From: Timema cristinae
Lineage: Eukaryota > Arthropoda > Insecta > Phasmatodea > Timematidae
Length of the DNA: 64,000 bases
NCBI GenBank assembly: GCA_039000515.1
Contig: JBCFYV010011135.1
Coordinates: forward strand, 12,322,468 to 12,386,467
Direction: 5' to 3'
Both the position numbers and the translations under genes were made by a program. Positions 33,291 to 43,710 of the stretch are shown piece by piece; the first letter of the stretch is position 1; each line of letters opens with the position of its first letter. The notes beneath the pieces are model-generated. The model had not been told where the DNA came from. It did not search any database and worked only from the letters and a program-made list of their open reading frames with translations.

Positions 33291-34439
33291 TTAGTATTAA
33301 GCCGGTTTGTAACTTGCTTGTTGATAATATCAGTGTGTTCGAAAATTGCACGTAAAACACACACGGAAAAAAAAATGGGGTGGGTTTTATTAAATGATTT
33401 TTTTTCATATTTCCAGGCAAATACCGGTGCACTTACTCTTAGCAGCTCTCCTCATTTTAAAAATATATTTTAAATTTAAATTAGTATAAGTTACTTATAG
33501 CCGAAAGTGGCTTACATCATCCTTAACACTTATCATCCATGTTTGTAACAAATACAATAAAAACAAACATTATACATCACCAAATATATCGCACATATCA
33601 TCCAAAATATTGTCCCTCAAACTAATTATCACCATGGATCACTAATAAGCCTGGGCGATGAGGCTTGTCAACTTGTTGGTAATAACCATCCTCAGACTAC
33701 ACAAAAAAAAAGTTATTAAACGGGTAAAAAACTTACTTTTCTCTTTGAAAACTGCCACCAATTGGCTAATCAACAAAATCACATTTTCGAAATTTTGCGG
33801 CACCACATTTAATAGATCCCACAACTAAATGGATATATCTAGATATTCATATATATGACTGCAGCCGATATAATCATCCTAAAGGCCGATACACAGAATG
33901 CTAAGCTAAGCCATGGTCCCTCTTTTCACTCCCGAATTCAAAGTTGTTTCTTTCTGGTCTGCTCCAGTGAAGTTTAGCTATAATGGCGTTCTCCAAAATG
34001 TCTGGTTGAGTTCAGTTAGACTGAGTAAAAAAGATGCTGCTGTTAGCAGCTGTTTCGGAAGATGAAGAAAATTTAGGAGGTGAGGTTGACTTGTTCAATT
34101 AACGCTTCCATTTTAATAAAAAAAACATTATTAAATATAAAACCTAAATAGAATATTGGATGTGTGCATGGATTTCAGACTTTACATTGTGAGATAGCGA
34201 GCGCTACACTGTCTACAGTCCAATTTTCAAAAGAAGAACTTTAGAAAATACAAAACATTGATAACATTTTAATATATTATTCGTTTTACCTAATAGGTAT
34301 TAATAGCCTAACATCTATCGAAAGTGACAGCTGCAGATAACACGACTTAACGTATGGATACATGAAATAGATATAGTAACTTTTTATAGCTTTCATATAG
34401 GGCCCTTCATAGTAAAATCGACTGTAATTTAATTTCAAT
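33291..34439. other. No gene seen
   Basis: AT-rich. Short frames at 33288-33473 and 33642-33824 (minus) are not supported by composition or boundaries. Confidence 0.5.
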
Positions 34440-34800
34440 GTCAACCCAGATATCGTGATATGATTTCTTTCTAAGCTCTGGATTTGTTGCGATATTCGCG
34501 GTTTGATCCGTTTTAGATGTCGACGCCATTTGCTTCTTCCCGCTCGAAAGATAAACGTGTTTCGATTACATTCGCGTGAGACGAATTATTTTAACCGTCC
34601 GTTAGTTCCTGTTTCGGCTGTGGGCGCGTTTTTGCGACGTCCGAAGAAAGACTTGGCGTCGTTGAACTATCTATCTCAGGTAGTCCTGAACCGATGTGTC
34701 GATGAAGGGCGCGCCGCTTACCACAAGACGTGGTCTCTTGTGATTGCTTATTGGTCACTTCCGTGAAGTGAACAAATGGCGAACCAATAGGCTGAAGGTG
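34440..34800. promoter_or_regulatory. CpG-rich candidate promoter with CCAAT and ETS-like boxes
   Basis: A roughly 350-bp CpG-dense patch (tattcgcggtttgatccg, gggcgcgtttttgcgacgtc, gaagggcgcgccgctta). Near its right end an inverted CCAAT (ttattggtc, 34748-34756), an ETS-like cacttccg (34756-34763), a caaatggcg (34772-34780, YY1-like) and a direct CCAAT (34783-34787) lie within 40 bp. This combination is typical of housekeeping-type animal promoters. The 87-codon + frame (34503-34766) is open but unrecognised and may only reflect the GC content. Confidence 0.35.
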
Positions 34801-34954
34801 AGGGGAAATTATTTATCCTGAATTCGCCGAATTTAAATGATTATTATTTGAATATATTATTAAATTATTCTATCTGTATATTTCACCTAGACTAATAATA
34901 TACTTAAGCCTAGTGCTCCCCCAGAAAGCTTTAACCTAAACACATATAATTAAA

Positions 34955-34980
34955 ATTTATATATATATAAATATATATAT

Positions 34981-35013
<33 letters not shown>

Positions 35014-35045
35014 GATAATATATATAATATATATATAATATAAAT
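34955..35045. repeat. (TA)n microsatellite
   Basis: Almost pure alternating TA with a few interruptions. Confidence 0.95.
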
Positions 35046-35131
35046 TAATGTTTCGTACATATATTCCGTATATATCTAGCAGATCTTTCTTTACTTTACA
35101 CTAATATTTTCGTATACATTTAATTAAATGT

Positions 35132-35395
35132 AACCCGTCTCGGTGGCGTAGTTGGCTAACGCGCTTGTCGTGTTGAGCTCGACTGCTGAGGACGGGGAGA
35201 TCGAGGTTCGAATCTCGGTCGGGTGAACTGGGGGTGGTGTTTTCCTAAATGGTTTTACACTCTCCCTCCACGCAAATACGGGTTCACTTCCTCTAATTCA
35301 ACCTTCCCAATTCCTAATCCATTAGCGTAATTAGTACTTAAAGCGTATAACCCGAACGGGTAGTAAGACGCGGTGCTAAATATTATTATTATTAT
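35132..35395 (+). mobile_element. SINE-A, full young copy
   Basis: Complete order: head acccgtctcggtggcgtagt with A-box, ttgagctcgactgctgagga, B box gatcgaggttcgaatctcgg, middle tccactctccctccacgcaa, tail gtataacccgaacgggtagt then aagacgcggtgcta and (ATT)n. The acccgaacgggt word can fold into a small hairpin. It serves as a reference copy for the family. Confidence 0.96.
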
Positions 35396-35519
35396 ATGCT
35401 CGTAGCCGGATGTACCGACTAAACCACGTGGCCGGTTAGTTTTACGAAAGTCCATGCCTTCAAGTCAAAATCTGTCTTGTGATGTGATAAGGGCCTGGAT
35501 TTTGATATAATTTGATTAC

Positions 35520-35790
35520 TATTATTATTATTAGGTGTTCTTTCTTACGACAGGTCCTTTCGTCGGTGAACTTAGACCGCCAATATAACCTGTCCTCTGC
35601 CTTCTCCTTCAGCTTCCAGAATTTTCTTCTTTCCTTCAAGTCATTTCATATTTGAATCCTCCTTCTTCCTAAGCTCTTCTTCCCCTCAACCTTTCCTTCT
35701 ATGACGTCGTGCAGAAGACAGTTCCTCCCAAGGATGTGTCCGATCCAGTTTGTTAGGACTTCATTTGTTAACGTCTTCTTTCTTTCTTTC
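35520..35790 (-). mobile_element. Decayed LINE C-terminal region (RT-LINE type 2)
   Basis: Minus strand reads WIGHILGRNCLLHDVIEGK, then a Gly/Arg-rich linker (LGRRR) and, after a frame break, DLKERRKFWKLKEKAEDRLYW. This is the tail of another common arthropod non-LTR reverse transcriptase (consensus NWIGH-I-L-RRNCLL ... GRRR ... DDLKE ... YWKLKEEA-DR-x-W). It is a different lineage from the fragments at 10981 and 57105. Frameshifts show it is inactive. Confidence 0.88.
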
Positions 35791-35999
35791 GATCACAGAC
35801 AATGCTCACGAGCGCTTGAATACTGTTCACTATGCCCTGGTTGAGTAAACCTTTGGATAGTTCTATTTACACATTTTTGGTCATATTTAATGTTTACGTC
35901 TTAGCATCTTGGTCTCCCGTCATTTTTTAGTCATTTTTGGGTTATTTATAGGCATTCGTGTTGAATAAGTATATTTTAAATAATATAGATATTTTATAA

Positions 36000-36220
36000 T
36001 AATAATATTTAGCACCGCGTCTTACTATACGTTCGGGTTATACTCTTTAAGTACTAATTACGCTAATGGATTAGGAATTGGGAAGGTTGAATTATAGGAA
36101 GTGAACCCGCATTTGCGTGGAGCGAGAGTGGAAAACCATTTAAGGAAAACACCCCTCCAGTTCACCCGACCGAGATTCGAACCTCGATCTCCTCGTCCTC
36201 AGCAGTCGAGCTCAACACAA
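36000..36220 (-). mobile_element. SINE-A, 5'-truncated, with target duplication
   Basis: Tail complement tttagcaccgcgtcttacta to head complement ctcgagctcaacac region. It is truncated before the A-box. Exact 13-bp duplication agatattttataa at 35987-35999 and 36220-36232 shows that it inserted into an older repeat (Repeat I/F block). Confidence 0.93.
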
Positions 36221-36234
36221 GATATTTTATAAAT

Positions 36235-36925
36235 ACACAAAAAAAATTTTTTTTACTTACTCTCGACTCCTTCGAGGGAGAAGTATTGTGATCATAAAAA
36301 ATAATTTTATTCAGTATTTTGATAAAGGTTGACGTTTCGTGACCCCTGGAACTGAAAACGTGGGTTTTGCGACCAGCCTGTCTGTATCTCGGAATAGAGC
36401 CGAAACCATTAATTGTCGATCGGGCTAAAATTTGGTATCTGGGTTATTTATTAGGTTACCCCCCGAGTGTTTTTTGGAATTAGATATCTAATTCTAAAAT
36501 TAGGGCTAGCATACTGAAGGGCGAAAAGAGAAAGAATCGATTTTCTCGAAATATACTCTGACGATTTTGATTACATTTTGTATCTCGACATTATATATCA
36601 CGATAAAGTTGTAGTACTTTTAAAAATAAACATATTTTATTTGAAATGTATTTGTATAAAACCAAACGTTTCTGAGCGATATGCAAATTTATTTTTATAG
36701 AAGTCTAAAATGTGAGTTTGATCGCTATTCTTTTTTGGTGGACAGAGATGTTTTTTTTCATTGTTTCTTTAACTTTGTAGACCTATATTATTTCACTTAA
36801 GCGTTTTGGTGGTGTGTTTCTGCAACAGTGTTTATTATTTAGTTTCACAAGTCTTACTAGTTCTTAGTAAATGTCTCTATTTTAATATAAAATAGAAGGT
36901 CCTTCAGTACACTGATTATTTTAAC
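36235..36925 (+). repeat. Repeat F copy 1
   Basis: Aligns with 48465-49225: gagaagtattgtgatcat, gccgaaaccatt, gatcgggctaaaatttggta, ttaaagttgtag-type block, ctgagcgat/ctgagctat, ttggtg-ggtttctgcaaca and ttcttagtaaatgtctct. About 650 bp, non-coding, with the same order in both copies. The superfamily is unknown. Confidence 0.75.
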
Positions 36926-36964
36926 ACACATTATTTTACCGGCATGAAAAGATAATGTAGTCAA

Positions 36965-38213
36965 TTAACTTTGCGTTGGGAGGGGTAGCTATTACATTTG
37001 AAGCAGATATTACACATTCCTGGTGATACTGCAACTAGGCTGGAGAGGGTTAAGTTTGGAGGGGGTAGTTATTACTTCTGAAGCAGATATTACACATTCC
37101 TGGTGAGACTGCAACTAAGCTGGAGAGGGTTAAGTTTGGAGGGGGTAGTTATTACTTCTGAAGCAGATATTACACATTCCTGGTGAGACTGCAACTAGGC
37201 TGGAGAGGGTTGGATTGGAGGGGGTGGCTATTACTTCTGAAGCAGGTATTACACATTCCTGGTGAGACTGCAACTAAGCTGGAGAGGGTTGAGTTGGGAG
37301 GGGGTAGCTATTTCTTCTGAAGTGGATATTACACATTCCTGGTGAGACTGCAACTAAGCTGGAGAGGGTTGTGTTGGAGGGGGTAGCTATTACTTCTGAA
37401 GTGGATATTACACATTCCTGGTGAGACTGCAACTAAGCTGGAGAGGGTTGTGTTGGGAGAGGGTAGCTATTACTTCTGAAGTGGATATTACACATTCCTG
37501 GTGAGACTGCAACTAAGCTGGAGAGGGTTGTGTTGGGAGGGGGTAGCTATTACTTCTGAAGTGGTTATTACACATTCCTGGTGAGACTGCAACTAGGCTG
37601 GAGAGGTTTGCATTGGGAGGGGGTAGCTATTACTTCTGTAGCAGATATTACACATTCCTGGTGAGACTGCAACTAGGCTGGAGAGGTTTGCATTGGGAGG
37701 GGTAGCTATTACTTCTGAAGTGGATATTACACATTCCTGGTGAGACTGCAACTAAGCTGGAGAGGGTTGTGTTGGGAGAGGGTAGCTATTACTTCTGAAG
37801 TGGATATTACACATTCCTGGTGAGACTGCAACTAGGCTGGAGAGGGTTGTGTTGGGAGAGGGTAGCTATTACTTCTGAAGCAGATATTACACATTCCTGG
37901 TGAGACTGCAACTAAGCTGGAGAGGGTTGAGTTGGGAGGGGGTAGCTATTTCTTCTGAAGTGGATATTACACATTCCTGGTGAGACTGCAACTAAGCTGG
38001 AGAGGGTTGTGTTGGGAGGGGGTAGCTATTACTTCTGAAGCAGATATTATACATTCCTGGTGAGACTGCAACTAGGCTGGAGAGGTTTGCATTGGGAGGG
38101 GGTAGCTATTACTTCTGAAGTGGATATTACACATTCCTGGTGAGACTGCAACTAAGCTGGAGAGGGTTGTGTTGGGAGAGGGTAGTTATTACTTCTGAAG
38201 CAGATATTTGTCG
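36965..38213. repeat. 80-bp minisatellite, 15-16 copies
   Basis: Unit: ggggtagctattacttctga, agtggatattacacattcct, ggtgagactgcaactaagct, ggagagggttgtgttgg. The period is 79-81. Two alleles at one position (gaagcagatatt or gaagtggatatt) and ctaggct/ctaagct alternate along the array. It lies between Repeat F and Repeat I segments. Confidence 0.97.
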
Positions 38214-38410
38214 ATCAAAGTTATATTTAGGAGAATGCTAGAGTTTAGTTGCGTAAGGCTTTTCATTGCATCTTACATTTCGTTACGTGTGTGTCTGATT
38301 GGGTTGTGTGCATTCGATATGAGTTTTTGTTCATATGTTTAGTTTTTTAAAATTTGAAGTCATTTTTGATAGCTTTTATTTAATTTGTTGATAATTTTTT
38401 ATCATAAAAT
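38214..38410 (+). repeat. Repeat I copy
   Basis: tatatttaggagaatgctag, gagtttagttgcgtaaggct and tgtgcattcgatatgagttt match 21750-22000. It follows the last 80-bp unit directly. Confidence 0.65.
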
Positions 38411-38999
38411 GCCGGGCCCGGCTCTTGCATTATAAATATACAAGAACTGTTAGGCCCAAGATTACTATGTGTAGAAACTTATTATATATTAGTTGTTTAT
38501 TTGTATTTGCGGCTCCCCTTTAAGGGGGTGTCCAGTTAATCCTAGGCGGGTCCGGACCTCCACCATTCTATGCCCTTGTCTAATATTATCACTGTAACAT
38601 ACTATCGCGTCCCTCCTTCCATTTCATCGTAACATCCTCGCTCTATCTAATTGATAGAGGCTCTAGCTGGTTTCAGTTAGTGAGTTCTTCATTCAGAAAG
38701 CTTGCTCTGAGTAAAAAATGGTGGGGGAGGGGGGACTACAGCTGTGCCTGCTGGTGAGTCTGGTCTTGCAGGAGTATAATGGGGGCCCTGTGTATTGATC
38801 GCACTAAACTTGTAGGCCTGCAAGAAGAGGTTCCGGGGGGAGGGACCGCCCAAAATATTGTTCTGTGACCTAGTTCCCGGTTTAAACGTTCCCTGACCTA
38901 CACCAACCAGGAAACATCGGGGAAAACTATGTTTGAAAATGCTTGTGTGTGCTCCGAGACGATTCATGTATTTATAATCGGAGCTTGTCGGACTTTGTA
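38411..38999. other. GC-richer unique sequence, unassigned
   Basis: Contains a G/C-rich stretch 38700-38900 with a poly-G block. The minus frame 38689-38967 (Pro-rich, PPPPPFF from the G run) is not credible as a gene. Confidence 0.4.
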
Positions 39000-39225
39000 A
39001 TCTTGGGGTGAGGTCCCCTCATCTCATGACCCAATGTTCGTGGGTTCAAACCCAACCGGAGTCGACGGTTTCTCTTGAGTGAAAAAATCCGTAGCACAAC
39101 TTCCTTCGGAGGGGAAGTAAAGCCTGGGGTCTCTCACCTTGATTGTGGTATGTCAAAGAAACCCTGAAGGTATGTGAAAATACCTTTCCAGGAAAAATTG
39201 GTAGGTCCCTTCGCTCTCATAAAAA
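39000..39225 (+). mobile_element. SINE-E copy
   Basis: Head cttggggtgaggtcccctca, B box gtgggttcaaaccca, then tccgtagcacaacttccttc, aggggaagtaaagcc and aaaccctgaaggtatgtg-aaaataccttt. It is the + counterpart of 11885-12118. Confidence 0.8.
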
Positions 39226-39507
39226 TTTAGGAAGTGCTGTCACTTTTTTATACTCTCGTCTTAAATTCCCTATATCTACTTTCACGTATTCATTCGTTAA
39301 GTCATGTGATCTGTAGCTATAAATTTTGATATATATTATCAATATGTCATAACCGTTGACCAATGTTTGAATGTTTTTATATACATAACTTTGTTGGATG
39401 CGCGTGCTAAAGTGCCGGCTTATGATTTAACAAACTAGAGGAGAATGTTAACTACTCATAACAATGTTTTTTTTATCTAGTTGACCAGGAAAGGGGCTAT
39501 AGCGGAC

Positions 39508-39537
39508 TATAATTATATATATATATATATATATATA
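39508..39537. repeat. (TA)n microsatellite
   Basis: Perfect alternating TA of about 28 bp. Confidence 0.95.
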
Positions 39538-39803
39538 CATTTTGTTGACATCGGGACTGTCACATTTCCATCACTATAGCAGGCAGTTACGCCGCCGGAC
39601 CATAGCAGACTACATTATCGGGTCATCATTATACTTTAAGGGCATCCGTTGAGCTGAGGTTCCCGAGATCGAGTTAGTTCTGTAGGGAGTCACGAGCCGT
39701 GTCAGTCAATTCTATCGGTCTAAGTTTCAACGAATTAAGCCAGTTCTTTCACGAGCGCGACCGTCCAATCTCTTATATTTATTTTATATTTATTTCATAT
39801 TTA

Positions 39804-40081
39804 GGTGACCTGGTGGTCTAGGGGTAAGGTGTTGGACTTCTGTGCTGGGGTTCGGGGATCAATCCTCGGTCCCGGCACAGATTTATCTTATTACCAAACC
39901 CTTCCTTCACCTCTGACAAGACGTGTATTAATTACAACTTGTGAATGTGTGGAATGCCAGGCCTCCACCGTGGTTCGGATCCCACGTTAAACTGTAGGTC
40001 CACCATTTCGTCTCACAATCACCCTACCATTACACATTAGCGTAAGTGCGTATAACCCGAACGGGTAGTAAGACGCGGTGC

Positions 40082-40121
<40 letters not shown>
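39804..40121 (+). mobile_element. SINE-B full copy
   Basis: Same head, body and tail as 25722-26042, with a 10-bp insertion (tgtattaatt) after gacaagac. The tail is an uninterrupted (ATA)n of about 40 bp. The flanks are similar (catattta, ttatattta) but too AT-rich for a clear target duplication. Confidence 0.95.
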
Positions 40122-40968
40122 CTTTTATATTTAATTTAACTTAATATTTTGTATTTAACTTTTAGTCACTTATCTTAAACCAAAATCTGTAACCCTACGT
40201 ATTTTTTTTGGACCCACACAATTCTCTTGCCTGTAACTTAACCTTTTCTGCAAGCTATCCTGACAGATCGAGCCAATGGGGGGTGGGGGTAGCTGGTAGG
40301 TCGCCACAAATACCTATAAAATAATAATATAGTAAAATATAATTATTGCTAACCTCAAGAAAAGTGGTTTATATTTTATAAAAGGTACATTCGTAAGAGA
40401 ATCAAAATAGTAAGTTGGCTTTTTTTTTACTTGTAATCTCTCGTAGAAAGAACGTATTCTAATCGTAAAAAAAATAATAGAATTTTAGATTTGATGTATT
40501 TTGGCGTTAAATTATCCCCTGAAGACGAAAAAAAGTTTTAGAAATAATTTCAGAAACAAAGTTGACCAACCATTTAGCCAATATTATATACGGGTGATGT
40601 ATTAAAATTTAACATTTATCATATTTATTTTTCATTTTCTTGAAAGTTTTAAGACTTCTTTAGTCCCTTCGAATACGAGCCGCCACTGTATTTTGGTAAA
40701 AATATCAGCTGATTGATTCCCAGGGAATCTAGTACATCTAGTGAATAGCAGAGCCAACGTTAGTAACACATTCAACAACCGAGCGATGGATACTCTACGT
40801 GAATGGGAGAAGAGAACTGGAATAACTTTTATTGCTTTGTTGTAACTATTTGGTTAATATCTCTGGTGTTGACTCTTAAGGAGAAATTAAAAACTTAATT
40901 CTAAACTTTAAAACTTGAGCTACCTCGAGTGCATTTGTTTAATTTAAATTGGTGAACAAGTTTTCGTA
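40122..40968. other. No gene seen
   Basis: AT-rich. A short block at 40380-40480 (caaaatagtaagttggct, aacgtattctaatcgtaaa) faintly resembles array H units. Confidence 0.45.
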
Positions 40969-41227
40969 ACCCGCCTCGGTGGCGTGGTTGGCTAACGCGC
41001 TAGTCGTGTTGAGCTCGACTGCTGAGGACGGGAAGATCGAGGTTCGAATCTCGGTCGGGTGAACTGGGGGTAGTTTTTCCTAAAATGGTTTTTCCACTCT
41101 CCCTCCACGCAAATACGGGTTCACTTCCTCTAATTCCCCACCCCCAATTCCTAATCCATTAGCGTAATTAGTACTTAAAGCGTACAACCCGAACGGGTAG
41201 TAAGACGCGGTGCTAAATATTATTAAA
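40969..41227 (+). mobile_element. SINE-A, full copy
   Basis: Complete head, body and hairpin tail (gtacaacccgaacgggtagt) with a very short ATT tail. The flanks agttttcgta (40959-40968) and agtttttgta (41228-41237) are a 10-bp target duplication with one mismatch. Confidence 0.95.
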
Positions 41228-41299
41228 AGTTTTTGTAAAAAATCAGAGTTTTTTTAAACCAAGAATTGTTCGTTTTACTTCTCTCCGAGGTGCTTTATC

Positions 41300-42812
41300 G
41301 TTTAGTGTGACTTAACACGATCCAGGAAGTCCCATTTTGTTCATTGTTACTGTATACAATGCGGGAGGTTACACCTTGCTTAGTGTGACTGTACAAGACT
41401 CAAAAGGTCCCATATTGTATAGTGTGACTGTACAAGACTCAGAAGGTTCCATATTGTATAATGTGACTGTACAAGACTCAGAAGGTTCCATATTGTATAG
41501 TGTGACTGTACAAGACTCAGAAGGTCCCATATTGTATAGTGTGACTGTACAAGACTCAGAAGGTCCCATATTGTTCAGTGTGACTGTACAAGACTCAGAA
41601 GGTCCCATATTGTTTAGTGTGACTGTACAAGACTCAGAAGGTCCCATATTGTATAGTGTGACTGTACAAGACTCAGAAGGTTCCATATTGTATAGTGTGA
41701 CTGTACAAGACTCAGAAGGTTCCATATTGTATAGTGTGACTGTACAAGACTCAGAAGGTTCCATATTGTTTAGTGTGACTATACAAGACTCAGAAGGTTC
41801 CATATTGTTCAGTGTGAGTGTACAAGACTCGGAAGGTCCCATATTGTTCAGTGTGATTGTACAAGACTCAGAAGGTCCCATATTGTATAGTGTGACTGTA
41901 CAAGACTCAGAAGGTTCCATATTGTATACTGTGACTGTACAAGACTCAGAAGGTTCCATATTGTATAGTGTGACTGTACAAGACTCAGAAGGTTCTATAA
42001 TGTATAGTGTGACTGTACAAGACACAGAAGGTCCCATATTGTTCACTGTGACTGTACAAGACTCAGAAGGTTCCATATTGTATAGTGTGTGACTGTACAA
42101 GACTCAGAAGGTCTCATATTGTATAGTGTGACTGTACAAGACTCAGAAGGTTCCATATTGTATAGTGTGACTGTACAAGACTCAGAAGGTTCCATATTGT
42201 ATAGTGTGACTGTACAAGACTCAGAAGGTTCTATAATGTATAGTGTGACTGTACAAGACACAGAAGGTCCCATATTGTTCACTGTGACTGTACAATACTT
42301 AGAAGGTCCCATATTGTATAGTGTGACTGTACAAGACTCAGAAGGTTCCATATTGTATAGTGTGACTGTACAAGACTCAGAAGGTTCCATATTGTTCAGT
42401 GTGACTGTACAAGACTCAGAAGGTTCCATATTGTTTAGTGTGACAGTACACGACTCAGAAGGTCCCATATTGTATAGTGTGACTGTACAAGACTCAGAAG
42501 GGTTCCATATTGTATACTGTGACTGTACAATACCTGAAGGTTCCATATGTATAGTGTGACTGTACAAGACTCAGAAGGTTCCATATTGTTCAGTGTGACT
42601 GTACAAGACTCGGAAGGTCCCATATTGTTCAGCGTGACTGTACAAGACTCAGAAGGTCCCATATTGTCCAGTGTGACTGTACAAGGCTCAGAAGGTCCCA
42701 CATTGTTTAGTGTGACTGTACAAGACTCAGAAGGTCCCACATTGTTCAGTGTGACTGTACAAGACTCAGAAGGTCCCATATTGTATAGTGTGACAGTACA
42801 CGATGCAGGCTA
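41300..42812. repeat. 39-bp minisatellite, about 37 copies, open in frame on both strands
   Basis: Unit gtgtgactgtacaagactca then gaaggttccatattgtata. Because 39 is divisible by 3, the + strand reads a 13-residue repeat (VTVQDSEGSILYS) for about 250 residues (41337-42092), again at 42089-42559 and 42547-42813. The minus strand reads a different 13-residue repeat. Most variable sites change the amino acid (Ser/Pro, Tyr/Phe, Thr/Ile) and a 2-bp insertion near 42086 breaks the frame, so selection for a protein is not evident. A 236-bp segment is duplicated (ggttctataatgtatagtgt at 41991 and 42227). The left edge has two degenerate units. The array starts 75 bp after a SINE-A. Confidence 0.95.
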
Positions 42813-42914
42813 GCGCGTCACGAGCCTGTGAATGAGAGGAACATCACGGCCGGTCGTGCCTGGCTGACCTCCTGTCGCGCGTACTTACTATTTATACATT
42901 TTCACTCTCTAACG

Positions 42915-43371
42915 CAGGGGCTCCCAAACACACACACAGGAGGCGCAGACTTTCTCGCACTTTAACTCAATATAGAGACATTTAATAAAAACCGTAAGGT
43001 TTGTGAATACAAATGCAGTAATATACATTGTTGGAGAACCCATTCCACCAAAGAGCATGTATGAAATAGTATACATTGTACAGAAACATTTAGAATTGTG
43101 GAACATCCCTGTCAAACAAAGATCATAACAAATAATTTTACACATCAAATATAAACTTCTTTTTTTTAATTGCTTAAAGCTCAAAAGTTATTGATTTTAT
43201 AAAATTATTATATCTCATTTAGAAGAATACAGGAGGCACCATCATTTCTTTATTCGTCATTGAAATAATTTGTTCCATTATTTAAATTTGTATGTCAAAG
43301 CGTTCGCGAGCTTTACAAACTCATTCCATGGACTGGATCCGGCCAGCGGACAGTATTTTGGAGACCCCTTG
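42915..43371. mobile_element. hAT-like non-autonomous element, no clear duplication
   Basis: Left end caggggctcccaaaca and, inward from the right, caaggggtctccaaaata form imperfect TIRs of hAT type. The interior is AT-rich without a transposase frame. The 8-bp flanks do not match, so boundaries are tentative. Confidence 0.6.
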
Positions 43372-43399
43372 CCATAGAGCAGCAGTTTGCTACACATAT

Positions 43400-43710
43400 G
43401 TTAATATTCAGTATGATAGCCTTTGTCAGGAGCGGAAAGGTTGGGGGAACGTGAGATAGTAAAGGAAGCAAGGCCGGTATTGGTATCACCGACTCTCAAG
43501 GTGAATGCTGGATATGAAGGATACAAGGAAAAGACACAAAGTAGACCCAAAAAGGTGACCGGTGACTCAGATATAACAGCATGGGAGCGAGTAAGAGGAG
43601 AAGAATGGACAAGAGTAAGGAAGGGATGAAAGGTGGACAGAGGTAGGAGTCTTTTTACAAAACTGACTCTGTCTAGAAACAGTTAATGATTTTGATGATG
43701 ATCATAACTA
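43400..43710 (+). mobile_element. Possible LINE 3' end with GAT tail
   Basis: An open + stretch without ATG (43423-43629; contains VRGEEWTRVRKG) is followed by gaaacagttaatgatttt and gatgatgatca. The ending resembles LINE 3' termini with GAT microsatellites, and a similar tail (ggaaacagtcatggatg) ends the SINE-D copy at 51398. A minus-strand sequence at 45590-45749 has a comparable gagaggagaacggaag ... gatgatgttgatga layout. Confidence 0.35.

Noticed and set aside
36965..38213. CRISPR-like regular array
   Set aside because: Whole 80-bp units are repeated with no variable spacers, and the context is eukaryotic.
38689..38967. 92-codon minus-strand gene with a poly-Pro run
   Set aside because: The Pro run is a G homopolymer, with no splice-like boundaries and no recognisable domain.
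39805..39990. 61-codon + frame
   Set aside because: It is SINE-B read through.
41337..42813. Long frames on both strands as a repetitive protein gene
   Set aside because: They follow from a 39-bp unit divisible by three, are open on both strands, are broken by a frameshift and show mostly residue-changing variation.
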